A stretch of DNA of 64,000 bases, taken from contig CM033404.1 in assembly GCA_019426215.1 (NCBI GenBank), positions 25,488,843 to 25,552,842 of the forward strand. Reading direction: 5' to 3'. The stretch comes from Buddleja alternifolia. Taxonomy: Eukaryota > Streptophyta > Magnoliopsida > Lamiales > Scrophulariaceae. Below are positions 1 to 10,402 of the stretch, in pieces; position 1 is the first letter of the stretch; every line of letters begins with the position of its first letter. The position numbers were made by a program, and so were the translations under genes. The notes under the pieces were generated by a model. That model made no database searches. It saw nothing but the letters and a program-made list of their open reading frames with translations, and was not told the DNA's origin.

Positions 1-1323
1 AATAGGTATATGTGAACCTTTGACCTGAAGTATCAGGCTGAAGATACACTTGTGACGTCAAGTCTTTCACTAGAGTAGTTAGACCCAATTCACCCTTTGG
101 TGGGGTCAACCTCAAAATGCGAACTTGATGGGCAAGTGCTAGTCTTAGCAGATATCTAAGAGGGATTTGTTCTCTCATAAGTGAATGAGAATGTACCATA
201 CGTAATTACAGATAAATAGAGATCAAAGTGTTTGGCCAAAGCAAACGAGATGATTGTGCTAGGCACCAAATCGATCTCAATGATCTCGTATTTTTATAAT
301 TTATACATATGGTCAAGTCCAGTGAGTTTTACATAACCATGACTCTCACTTGACCGGGGAACGTGAACAAAGGGTTTATACATACACGATACTTACGATT
401 GAAAGGTTGTGGAATGATCCATTCATTCGTATTTCATTTGGGCTACGAAGTGGGCCACAAAACTGGCTAAGTGTTACCTACTTCCTTTAGTTTCCTCTCA
501 TTGCCAAATGAAACGAACTTAAAAAGTCGCGCTAAAGAATTGTTGAAGAAAATTGAAAAAAGGGATTTTCTATTTTCTATTTTATTTTGGAGAGATTTAA
601 TTTATTGGATAAGTTAAATAATTAATTGCTTATTGGATAAGATAATTAATTATTGGATAAGATTAATTATTAATTAATTTCCTAGAGAAATATATTAATG
701 AATTAACTTATTAATTAATTTTATTATTTAATTAATATATTTATTTATTGGATAAAATAAATAATTAATTGAATAAAGAAATTAACAAAACAACAGAATT
801 CTGGGCCCTATATGGGGCGTCCTCATTAGGCTAGGTTGGATGATCAAATTGGTCTCTTTTGTTTTGTCTTGGTGAACAAGTCATTGAGTTATAAAAGGGC
901 TCTCTTGACTTTAAACCTAGTGAAGTGAAAACATTATATGAATTGTAACTCTCTAAAGAATAGAAGAAGAAAAATATCCCCCCTCTCTATACACCAAAGT
1001 CGTCGCCCCTACAGAGAACAAGAAGGGAATTTTTCGTCATCAATTCGCGCGTGATAATTTAGAGGCAACATGATTCGTTGTTGGATTCATCTACAACTTC
1101 AAGAATTGAAGAACACGAGGGTTGATGAATTCAAGAAGTTCATTAATCTAAAGTTTAAAAGAAGAATTGGATTCTCCTACCACCTCGCTTCAACGGGTAA
1201 GTCGAATTTACTCGTTAATGCATGTTTGAGATTCAATTATGCGAATTAGTGTACACTTTTGGGTTTTAATTAAATTTTATAAATCCTTCCGCTGCGTTTA
1301 TGTGTTTTTACACAAACCCAACA
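1..1323 (+). mobile_element. Copia-type LTR fragment, left part cut by window edge
   Basis: This is the 3' part of a plus-oriented LTR ending in CCCAACA at 1323. Its reverse complement matches the LTR at 54166-55038, including the CGCGACT and GGTTCGTTTCATTTGG-like stretch near 490-540, so the two are inverted copies of one family. It contains an AATTAATT-rich block (600-780). The motif TTCCGCTGCG lies 27 bases before the end, as in other LTRs of this window. No primer binding site follows, so it is a 3' LTR or solo LTR. Confidence 0.7.
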
Positions 1324-2397
1324 CCCCGCTTATGTAAAGCATTTAATGGGAGACAAATTGGATCCCAAATCCTCTTTGTGTTATTTTGTAGGATATCCAA
1401 AGGAAACTATTGGACACTGCTTAAATGATGTGATTAATCAATTTGAGGAAATTAGGAAAGTCTAGTCCTTTCCTAATAAGGAATATGAATTAATTGAGGC
1501 GATTCAATTAATTCAACTATTTTAATTAATCTTGTAGAATTAATTAAATTAATGGACTTAGTAGAGTCCAAGTATTTTATTTAGTTGGGCTTGGCCCAAG
1601 TTAAATAAATAAGCCAATTGGAATAAGTAATATCAACATAATTATACGGGGTTTAATTATATGGGAATATTTAATTGATGGGTTTAGCCCATAATTAAAT
1701 ATGGAGTCAAGAATTAATTCTTGGATTCCAATTAAAGGATGATAGCCGGTTTTTGAGCCTAAGATGAGAGGGGTTCGAATTCGTGGTGAAGAAGAAAAGG
1801 GTTTTCTTCTTCTCCAAGTCTTGCAGTTGGATTAGGATTCTAGGACTCCTATTTTATATATATGTGAATGCAAGACTAAAACCCTCAGCCTCCTATGAGT
1901 GTAAAATTCGAACTCTAGCTGGAAAAAGAAGAGAGTTTTTTTTTTTCCTTGTCATCCTTGAGAAAAAAATCTCCCCCTACCTTGTTCCAATATGACATTG
2001 TTTTGTTCATGTGTTGAACTCAACGATTCACATATTCCATCCCTTCACATAATCAAGCCTAGGTTCTAGACTTAGATCTATTTCGTTGGCTAGCACCAAT
2101 AACGAAGTAGGTGGTGACTTGAACGGGGTGTGGATACATCTTAGAGGTGCGACGTTTGGAGCACTAACACCGGGGATACGATTGACAGGAGATTTTCTCT
2201 AAGAAATCGTGTGGACTTGCACCACAGGGTTGCAAAGATCCGAATCGTTGCTGCGAGAATTTAATCGAAAGGTAAAAATTCTCGTAACCTTCTTTATATC
2301 GTAATCGAGCACACCAGTATTCCTGTTTCGGGTGGTTGTACGTTTAAATTTTAATTTCTGCTACCACGAGCCACCCGGGGAATAGAACCAACCCAAT
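1324..2397 (+). mobile_element. Second LTR-like fragment, plus orientation
   Basis: This stretch has the build of a plant Copia LTR: TTAATTAA-rich sequence at 1490-1730, a pyrimidine-rich leader, then sequence with short coding-like runs that mean nothing in translation. It begins directly after the CCCAACA terminus at 1323 and ends where sequence of the gag-only Copia family begins near 2398. No terminus or target duplication was found, so the assignment rests on composition and context. The 70-residue open frame at 1783-1995 lies in it and is not gene-like. Confidence 0.4.
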
Positions 2398-2572
2398 ACA
2401 TATATGACTGAATGATTGAACGCTGAAACATCTTGTTGAGGCTAATCTAACATTAGCTAACATAATTAACATTCTAACACTGACTTATATTTATTTTGGG
2501 CTTTTCTTTGAACTCTTAATCTATAAAAGAGTTATAAGAGTTAAGGTCTTGACATCATCAAAAAGGGGAAAT
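2398..2572 (+). mobile_element. 3' internal end and polypurine tract of gag-only Copia family
   Basis: This piece matches, in reverse complement, the sequence next to the 3' LTR of the complete element at 45074-45240: the GATGATGTCAAG-type stretch, the run about the end of a TATAAAAGAG-like tract, and the CATATATGA start. It ends in the polypurine tract AAAAAGGGGAAAT immediately before the LTR at 2573. It shows the family also exists as older, broken plus-strand copies. Confidence 0.7.
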
Positions 2573-4064
2573 TGTTTGGAAATTTCATGTTAGATGTTTT
2601 GATAATGACAAGATAGGATTTTATGTTAGACCCCAAAAAGAATGTAAGTTTATGCTTTCATAGAACAATTGTATAAGTATTTGAATGTTTCTTATTATGT
2701 TAGGCTTGTAATTTTTATCTTTGTAGATTTTAGACTAAGAATTAGATATCGAGCCACTAATAGAATTTTAGGTGAGTCTATTAAAGATGAAGTTAAAGAT
2801 CAGTGTCTGAAGTCAAGTAAAAATGAAGATCTGTTCTTAGCGTCTGCCAAACGCTAAAGGACTATTTCAGGGTTGTTGTATCAAGCGCTCAAAAGACTCA
2901 AGCGATCAAGAGATCAGATTCACCTGAAATGAATTCTCAAGTCATAGAGGACTTAATTGCTATCATCAACGGACATTTATTTCCAACGGGAAATAAATTC
3001 AAATGCATTAAATGCTTGATAAGTGCATTAAATGTGATAAGCGATTATGATTTGTGGACAAGCCACCTTTTGACTAGACTGTCAGAAATCAGAGTTCAAA
3101 ACCTGCTCCTGTCCAATAGGAACCAACAGAAATTCAGGAATGTCAGAAATGGTCTGTTTAATGCGCTGCGTGAGTTACACGCGCTCACATGTGTCCAACG
3201 GACAAATCCAAGAAACCCTAAAAATAGTACCCTTCAGCAAACCCTAATAGATATATACATGCACAAGAAAAAGGTCAAAACTTTGCTGAAATTATTTGAG
3301 AGAAAAGCTTATAAACTCCATAGCCAAAAATCCTCTCAAGCTTTTTATACATTCCAAAGACAGTCAAAGATATCTCAAACCTCTTCAGAGAAGAACCCTA
3401 GATTCCTATTGAGATATCCTAAGTTGTTTGAACTTTCCAACATCAAACAAACCCTTGACTAAACCCTCAACACCTTTCATCTGAGTGAGAAAGTTTGTTG
3501 ATTCTACAAGCAGCATTTCTGTGTGAGAGAAGCTTATTAAAGAAGGTCTCTATTGGAGCTGAAGTCTGTGTGATCAAGGAGCTCAAGATCATCTTCCCTT
3601 TCATCTATTTTGTAGAAGTCTCTGTGTGACTCTTCGATAATCAACCTAGTGAGTTCCTCCGAGTGCAAAAAAGAAGAAGGACGTACCTGGGATTACATCA
3701 CCCAGTGAACCTTACAATATCTTGTGTTATTTACTGTTTTATTGCTTTACTTTACATTTTCATATTATATCTTGAAAAAGCATTTAAAACGGTTAAGCGA
3801 CTAGTCCAAGTTTAAGAAAACGTTAAGCTATAAAATCATTTCTGTTGTGCTAACCCTGATTAGGCGATTGAAACATTACCCTACTTTGGTAATTGTTGAA
3901 ATCACTAAGTCTAAGTTATCTATTCCTACGCGCCTGGCGCTAAGCTTTCCAAGCGTTCAAATTCTTCAAAGTAATACAAAAAAATTTTATGTCGAAAAAG
4001 ACTTCAGGGTCTATTCAACCTCCCCTCCTTTCTAGACCCTTCCGTATGCCACTTGGGACCATCA
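2573..4064 (+). mobile_element. 3' LTR of an old copy of the gag-only Copia family
   Basis: It starts TGTTTGGAAATTTCATG, matching TGTTAGGAATTTCATG in the complete element, and ends GGGACCATCA. At 1492 bases it is about 300 shorter than the complete LTRs at 43275-45073 and 46955-48752, so it carries deletions. An open frame of 177 codons (2929-3462) lies inside and has counterparts in the other LTRs. The TATA region has decayed (CTAAAAATAG near 3219). Confidence 0.75.
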
Positions 4065-5076
4065 AACAAATTGCATATGGATCAAGCCATGCTATTGGGT
4101 AAGACTGTCAGTATTTCAGAGTTCAAACCTGCCACATCTAATCAGTGCGGTAGAAATTCAGGAATGCTAGAAAAGGCTACGTGAGAGGCACGTGCTTGCA
4201 TGTGTCCAACGAACAAATCCGAAGAAATGCCTATAAATAACACCCTTCAGCAAACCCTAAAAGAAACAGATTTTACTCAAGAATTAGGTCAAGAATTTGC
4301 TGAAATCATTCCAAGAAAATCTTACAAAACTCCATATCCAAAATCCTCCAAGCTTTTCATATACATTCCAAAGACAATCACTGATATCTCAAATCTCTTC
4401 AAAGAAGAACCCTACACTATTACTGAGATATCCTAAGTTGTTTAAACTTCTCAAAATCAAATAAACCCTGTGACAAAAACCCTCAACCCCTTTCATCTGT
4501 GTGAGAAAGTTGTTGATCTGCAAGCAGTATTTCTGAGTGAGAGAAGCTTGTTGAAGAAGATTTGAAGTGGAGCTGAAGTCTGCGTGATCAAGGAGCTCAA
4601 GATCATTTTCCTTTATCCTCTATTTTTTAGAAGTCTCTGTGTGACTCTTTGATAATCATCTTAGTGGATTTCCTCTGTGTGTGAAGGAGAAGAAGGATGT
4701 AGCTGGGATTACATCACCTAGTGAACCTTTCACATCTTGTGTCATTTACTTTTACTTCTTTATTACTTTACTATACATTTGCATCATATCTTAAAACGGC
4801 TTTAAAAACAGTTAGCGACTAATTAGCTAAACAAAACACTAAGCATTAAAATCATTTTACTATGCTAACTCTGATTAAGCGATTTAAGCATTACCCTACT
4901 TTGGTAATTGCCCAAATCACTAAATCTAAGTTATCTTATCTCTAGCGCTTGATCTAGCGCTTTACTTTCTAAGCCTTCAAATCTTTAAAGTGGTACAAAA
5001 ATTTTAAGTCGAAAAAGACTTCAGGGTCTATTCAACCTCCCCTTCTAGACCCTTTTGTATGCCACTTGGGACCACC
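4065..5076 (+). mobile_element. Second, 5'-truncated LTR of the same family, head to tail
   Basis: From about 4085 the sequence repeats the second two thirds of the LTR just to its left, entering at the ACTGTCAG region and ending GCCACTTGGGACCACC at about 5075. It keeps the LTR TATA box CTATAAATAA (4231-4240). Together with 2573-4064 it is a direct LTR-LTR arrangement without any internal region between, which points to recombination or a truncated second insertion. Confidence 0.7.
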
Positions 5077-5084
5077 AGTTCCTT

Positions 5085-5480
5085 TTATTGCTTCTTCAGT
5101 GGTGCTTTATCCGCAGTGCCCTTATAACTTATTGAGACAAGGTTTGCCAAGATTGTACCAAATTCAGGCTTTTCATTCTTAGAAAACCTATTATCGATGT
5201 CCTTAAGAAACTCTTTAGTTGAATCTACAAATACAGTGCCCCTGAATGATTCTGAGATACACATTTTATGACCATTAGACTGATGAGATTAGACTTCTCC
5301 CACTTTTCCATCTCCCTCTTGTCACAGAGGTACTCTTATCAATGAGATCAATGGGTTTGGGAACCCTCAATGCAATGTCTAGATCCATGACTCCGAGAGT
5401 TATTAACATCCTCTCTTGCCATGCCTTAAAATTCGTGTCATGAAACATAGGTATGAAATTAATACTAGCAGAGATATTTA
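5085..5480 (-). pseudogene. Copia gag fragment, frameshifted
   Basis: Read on the minus strand from about 5475 downward, this encodes a Copia Gag amino-terminal region: the run NFIPMFHDTNFKAW, then VMDLDIALRVPKP, then a WEKSN-like segment and a KNEKPEFGTILANLVS-like segment. These are hallmarks of the plant Copia Gag (UBN2-type) domain, which forms the particle. The reading frame shifts at least twice between 5275 and 5340, so no full Gag can be made. The fragment is cut at about 5083, where the gag-only family LTR ends. It belongs with the primer binding site and 5' LTR at 6359-6850. Confidence 0.75.
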
Positions 5481-6358
5481 CAGCAGAACCAGAAACTGAA
5501 CAGAGAACGTATAAACAATAAAACAAAATCACGTAAGTACCAAAACGTAAAATATATAATATCAAATAAGGGCAAATCCCATCACAAGATATCAATCACA
5601 ACACTAACATTTATCCTTTGGACTGGAATATTAATTTCTAAGTGGTATTCTTGGCATAGTAATCAAATATTGATGATAAGGCATGTCAAACAATAAAATT
5701 CCTTTAGGTCGATCCATTGTTAAAATGTAAACCGAATAATCGCCACATATTTATCACCATAAGTGCATATGTGTAACCCAATTAAGCAATGACCTACCTT
5801 TGGGCTGATCAAATACTCATATGGATTGCAGGCATGAAACCTTTTAACATCCAAAGTCGAGTTAATCTCCAGAAGAGAGGTTACTTTGGCCACATCTTGT
5901 TTCAATTAAATCAATTTCAAATGTTATACATCTCAAAAGAGACAATTGAGCCAATATTTGAATACAAATTTTGCCCCAGCGTATGCTGCCAACCACAAAT
6001 CCGTATGCGCAGCGACACTCCTGAATTTTTTTTCCCTTTTTTTTAATGAAACAGCGCCTCTATGCGAATTTCTGGAAAAATTTCTAATCTAAAATCCAAT
6101 ATTGGGAAAAATGTTCAACACCAAATCAATCCTTAACAATATATATCATATAACGCATCAAAACATGCAAATCATACTGTAAATCTTCACGATTCACATG
6201 GATTTACTCAAAAAAAACCGAAGAACAACCCAAAAAAGAGAACCCAAAGTATTCTCGAATTTAATTCTACCATATCCGGAATAATTAAATTCAAGAAATA
6301 CATAAATATCATCAAGAAACGAATAAAGATACCGATTCTCAATGATTAAACATCATCC
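5481..6358 (-). mobile_element. Untranslated leader of a minus-strand Copia
   Basis: This is the stretch between the gag remnant and the primer binding site. It contains only short open frames on both strands and no recognisable domain. It is assigned to the Copia element by position. Confidence 0.5.
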
Positions 6359-6370
6359 GCTTTGATTCCA
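6359..6370 (-). other. Primer binding site (initiator tRNA-Met type)
   Basis: On the minus strand the sequence reads TGGAATCAAAGC two bases inside the LTR at 6373. It matches the usual plant Copia site TGGTATCAGAGC at 10 of 12 bases. The match and placement identify 6373-6850 as a 5' LTR. Confidence 0.7.
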
Positions 6371-6372
6371 CT

Positions 6373-6850
6373 TGTTGGAACTTAATTTTACCGGTGAAAA
6401 CCTTCACCAATCCCAAGAACGTTTATGTTGAATCATAAAGAATCAAAAAACGAAAAGCGGAAGTGTACCTGAAGCATCCATATCAAATTAATTCTTGAGT
6501 TTTCGCGGTTGGTCTTCCAAATCAATACATAGTCCTTTGAGTTTGGAGTCTCTTATTTCTCTCTGAAGATGGAGAATCAGAAGAATATAACGATACGTAT
6601 AATTTGGGGACCACAACCCTTTTATAATAACTTATTATTATTATTTTCAATTTAGTCCATCATAAAAGGAAATAAAATAATTGATTTCTACACATAATAT
6701 CCCATAAAATCCCATACTTTCTTTAATTGCTTTAAAACCCAAAATACCATATATCTTAATTGATCACATAATCTTGGCTCAATTAATATGATGACTATTG
6801 ATACATGACTTTCACATATTGCCCATTAATATTCGATTCTAAATCCAACA
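6373..6850 (-). mobile_element. 5' LTR of a short-LTR Copia
   Basis: The 478-base LTR has TGTTGGAACTTA at the left and AATCCAACA at the right, giving TG...CA termini with the inverted TGTTGGA ends. The primer binding site sits immediately beside it at lower coordinates, as expected for a minus-strand element. The partner 3' LTR is not in the window because the element is cut at about 5083. Confidence 0.7.
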
Positions 6851-7576
6851 CCTTTGTGCATGCATATTAAATATCTCAATCAAGATACAATTGTTATCGA
6901 CGATTGTATTCCATATTTCTTGTTTCTATCAAAGCTTACACTCTAATTTTAGCCGTTGTGTTTTGAAGTTAAGAATCTTTCATTTCCGTTATATTAATGT
7001 AGTTTATTTTTTCTTGCTAAGAGTAAAGAGAACATATAGTGATAGTTTTGCAACTATAATATCACATAAAAAAGAGCACTTAGGTACCGTTATAAAGTTG
7101 ACATATCTGTTAATAGAAACTTGTGTTATGAGATTTAAAATTGTGAATGCGTTCAATATTGAATTTAGGGACAATTGCACACGTGACCCATTCACTTAAT
7201 TGTGTAATTATAAAAAATTCCCCTCACTCATTAGAAAATATCAACACAGACGCTCATGTTTAGGGTTTTTTATAATTACACTCCCTGGATTTTAATTAAT
7301 TCTTACAATTTTACCCATGTAACCTTACAAATAGACCCTTTGAGGAGGTGTATTGATAATTTTCAAAAAGTGAGGGAGAAAAAAGATGCTGAAGTTTCCT
7401 ATTTTTCTTGTCAAGTTAATTTCGGATAAACTAAAAACTGAAAAAGGAAACAAAGAAAGAAACCAATTCCCAGCCATGATAACATTTAGTCGAAAATTTG
7501 ATGGCGATATTAATAAGTATTTGCTCGAATTAGTTATTGGATAAAAAATATTTTCGACTCCAATCTATGTCGTTGA
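6851..7576. other. Unassigned AT-rich spacer
   Basis: No gene is supported here. Short opposing open frames at 6891-7199 and 7004-7195 are low complexity. The stretch 7165-7340 has the wording of a decayed MITE arm of the kind GGGACAATTGCACACGTGACCC, with a possible partner around 7260-7330, but no clean ends or target duplication were found. Confidence 0.5.
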
Positions 7577-9347
7577 TGTTGGACAACCGATGTTACGTGG
7601 TTCACCCTCACTCGTGCATGTGCAGCGGAACAAAAATTAAATCAACCCGCATGATATGTGTTTTAAATGGCACCATCGAATTACATAAACTATGAAGGGA
7701 GTTGTATAGCCATTATACTTCTTTGAGTTGTGTTGAAAGGTAACTCGTGCAGATTTCGCAGCCCTTGTGAATTCGCCCCTTTTGAATCTTCTCGTCTCCG
7801 GATAAATCCTTCAAGCACTCCACTTGTCGTGCCTCTAAGTTTATCCACGCCCCAATTACTTCTTGAAACTCTTAATATATTTAGTGCTAGCTAAATGGAA
7901 GGATTAGTGTTTAGGCTTTACTTGAGAGAAGTCGAAGTGTGTTACCCACAAGCGGGGGGGGGGGGTAGCCTCATTGGCCGCCTCTCTCTCTCTCCATCTT
8001 TCATAGGAGTTTAACTTTTGTCAAACTCCTTTACTTCTTGGAGTGTTTCCAAGTTAATCCATATCTTAGTGTATCTATTATATCTTTCTACACAATAAAG
8101 ATTTATATCCATATATATATATATATATATATATATATTCTTCATATCTTCTACATAAGAAAGATACTCACACATATATATCCATATATAATATATCTTT
8201 TCCATATCTTTCTACACAATAATGATACACATATATTATATAATTTGGATTCCATGTTTAACTAATTATTCCACCAAGGAATAATTAGATACTTGGATAC
8301 TTTATCTAATTCACCCGCACAAGGTAATTAAATATTTGCCTTTAATTAAATAATCCACGTAGATAATTAATTAACACTTATAGTATTAATTAAACTAATT
8401 AATTAATCTCATTTAATTAATTCTATTAAAGAATTAATTTAATTCACATAGGAATAATTTTTCATTTAATTAATTCCACTCAGGAATTAATCTAATTCAT
8501 TAAGGATTAATTCCACACAGTTAATTCTACTAAAGAACTAACATTTCCATAAAGAGGTATATACTTGAGTTATGTGTGTGATCCCTTAATTTCATTCACA
8601 TGCTAGCAATGAGACCTTTCTCTTAAGCTTAAATAATTGTCACGTAGACAATTAACTAAAGTCTCGAGTTTTATCACCAAACTTGATTCGAGGCTCCCAT
8701 CAATCATGATTTGATGTCTATCAACCTCGTCATGAAGACCTAAAGATAAATGATTATAGCGAATCACCTCTCCAGATTACAATCTTAGTAAGAGCCACTT
8801 CTTCCATCATTTTTCCGACCTGAGTCAAGAGTTTGGGTTCAATTATGACTCTCCTGAAGTGCATGTGTATATCAAAGTATAGTGGGCAGCACACTTTTCA
8901 GTTATGACATCTCAAGTCAGAGGACTAATCTCACACTACGAAACAGAAGGACTTCTAGTTCGACCGAAACCAACGATATGTCTTTGCGAGTTCGTTCAAT
9001 CTCATACTTACCTAAGTATGGATCTTTGTGTGTGCACTGACCAATCAGGTAAATGCCCATAGAACGAGATACTCTCTTTTGAGAATGCATGCATAAACAA
9101 GTCTTAGCGAGATTGTGATATCCCACATCTCGCAGTCTCTATGAATTGGAATTGGGTTTAGGATTATGGCCATCGAAAGCATTCCACAATCCACACGACC
9201 GCTCCCCTAACCTTATGTAATCCATGATATCCTTATCTAGACTAATTGATATGATACAAAAGACACGATTGTCATAGTGTTTCTATTCTAGTGGGCAAAC
9301 CAATAAATAGCTCATTGGGCACATAACTCTTTCACCTAACACTAACA
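7577..9347 (-). mobile_element. 3' LTR of a minus-strand Copia
   Basis: The 1771-base LTR begins TGTTGGACAACCGATG and ends ACTAACA, directly followed by the complement of a polypurine tract (ATCTCTCACTTGCC), which fixes it as the 3' LTR. It carries CGGAAC after GCAG 44 bases inside its left end, an AT dinucleotide run (8111-8138), an AATTAATT-rich block (8330-8530), and blocks also seen in the LTRs at 20919-25281 and 38468-40541 (such as TGTGTGATCCCTTAA). Confidence 0.8.
8111..8138. repeat. (AT)n microsatellite
   Basis: Uninterrupted AT dinucleotide run inside the Copia LTR. Confidence 0.9.
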
Positions 9348-9439
9348 ATCTCTCACTTGCCCTATAGGCATTTGACCATCTATCTAAGTCCCATCTTCTC
9401 CAGATGTACTTCGAACATTCTCTGGCTTAAGGATTTGGT

Positions 9440-9529
9440 GAATAGGTCTGCTACGTTATCCGGTGAGTCGAATAGGTCTGCTACATTATCCGGTGAGTCG
9501 AATAGGTCTGCTACATTATCCGGTGAGTC
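9440..9529 (-). repeat. Three 30-base tandem units at the Copia pol carboxyl end
   Basis: Units start at 9440, 9470 and 9500 and differ by one base (G or A at the same position). On the minus strand each unit encodes the decapeptide DSPDNVADLF, which contains the conserved NVADLFTK-type end of Copia RNase H. The unit is a multiple of three, so the frame is kept. Confidence 0.95.
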
Positions 9530-10019
9530 GACTCATTCCATTCGAATGTTGATCTATCAGTGATTTCCCTAATCAGATGATATCGCCTTAGAATATTCTT
9601 GGAACGCTGGTGAGACCCTGGCTCTTTAGCTTGCACTATCACTACATCGTTATCACAGTATACACATACTGGATTTGCAATGGAGGGAATGACATCCAAC
9701 TCATGGATGAAGTTTTTCATCCAAATAGCTTCTTTTGTATCTTCAGCAGCCGCAATGTACTCAAACTTGGTAGTGGAGTCAGCTGTCATCTCTTTCTTGG
9801 AGCTCTTCCAGCGTACCGCTCCACTATTGAGTACAAAGACATATTCAGACATTGATTTAGAGTCATCTACATCTAACTGAAAACTCGAGTCAGTGTAAGA
9901 CTCCAAATCCAATTCTCCCCAGCCGAATATCAAGAAGAAATCTTGAGTACGCCTCAAATACTTCAAGATTACCTTCAGGCGGTCCAATGCTCTTCATTCG
10001 TGATTCAAAGATATTGGCT

Positions 10020-10402
10020 TATAGAGATGAAGGGTAGGAATATTTCATTGTTCTTCGTACTCAACACATGAGTTGGAAGAATGATAAAAGAGTTAGAGGG
10101 AAAAAGAAGAGAGAAACAAATCCACAATCTTAATTGTGATTAGGGTTAGATTAAGTTGTTAATTATAAAAACTAATAATATATATACACATGTCTATGTG
10201 AGATTGTGCCTCACGACGCTATCGCCACATTTGCACGCCTCTCAAGACGTGTAACATATATATATATACACATGTATGTGTGTGTATATATATTATATTA
10301 ATTGAATTGAATAATTAACATGTGTTATGTAAGCTATGCTAAGTACACGGCCTGATGTAGCTTATGCACTTAGTGTGATAAGTAGATATCAAGCAGGCAA
10401 TT
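10020..10402. mobile_element. Foreign block in Copia RT: LTR fragment plus inverted RT segment
   Basis: Inside the minus-strand pol, 10040-10330 matches LTR sequence (TTCTTCGTACTCAAC then ATGAGTTGGAAGAAT) found at 38815-38860. It is joined to 10337-10402, which encodes reverse transcriptase on the PLUS strand: the reading STRPDVAYALSVISRYQA. That is the segment expected at this place, but in the wrong orientation. A simple insertion does not explain both parts. Confidence 0.7.

Noticed and set aside
2929..3462. Open frame of 177 codons on the plus strand as a host gene
   Set aside because: It lies wholly in an LTR of the gag-only Copia family and has homologues in the other LTRs; it is reported only as an LTR frame.
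1..6850. One intact plus-strand Copia element
   Set aside because: The LTRs here belong to three or four families and the gag is on the minus strand; there is no matching LTR pair.
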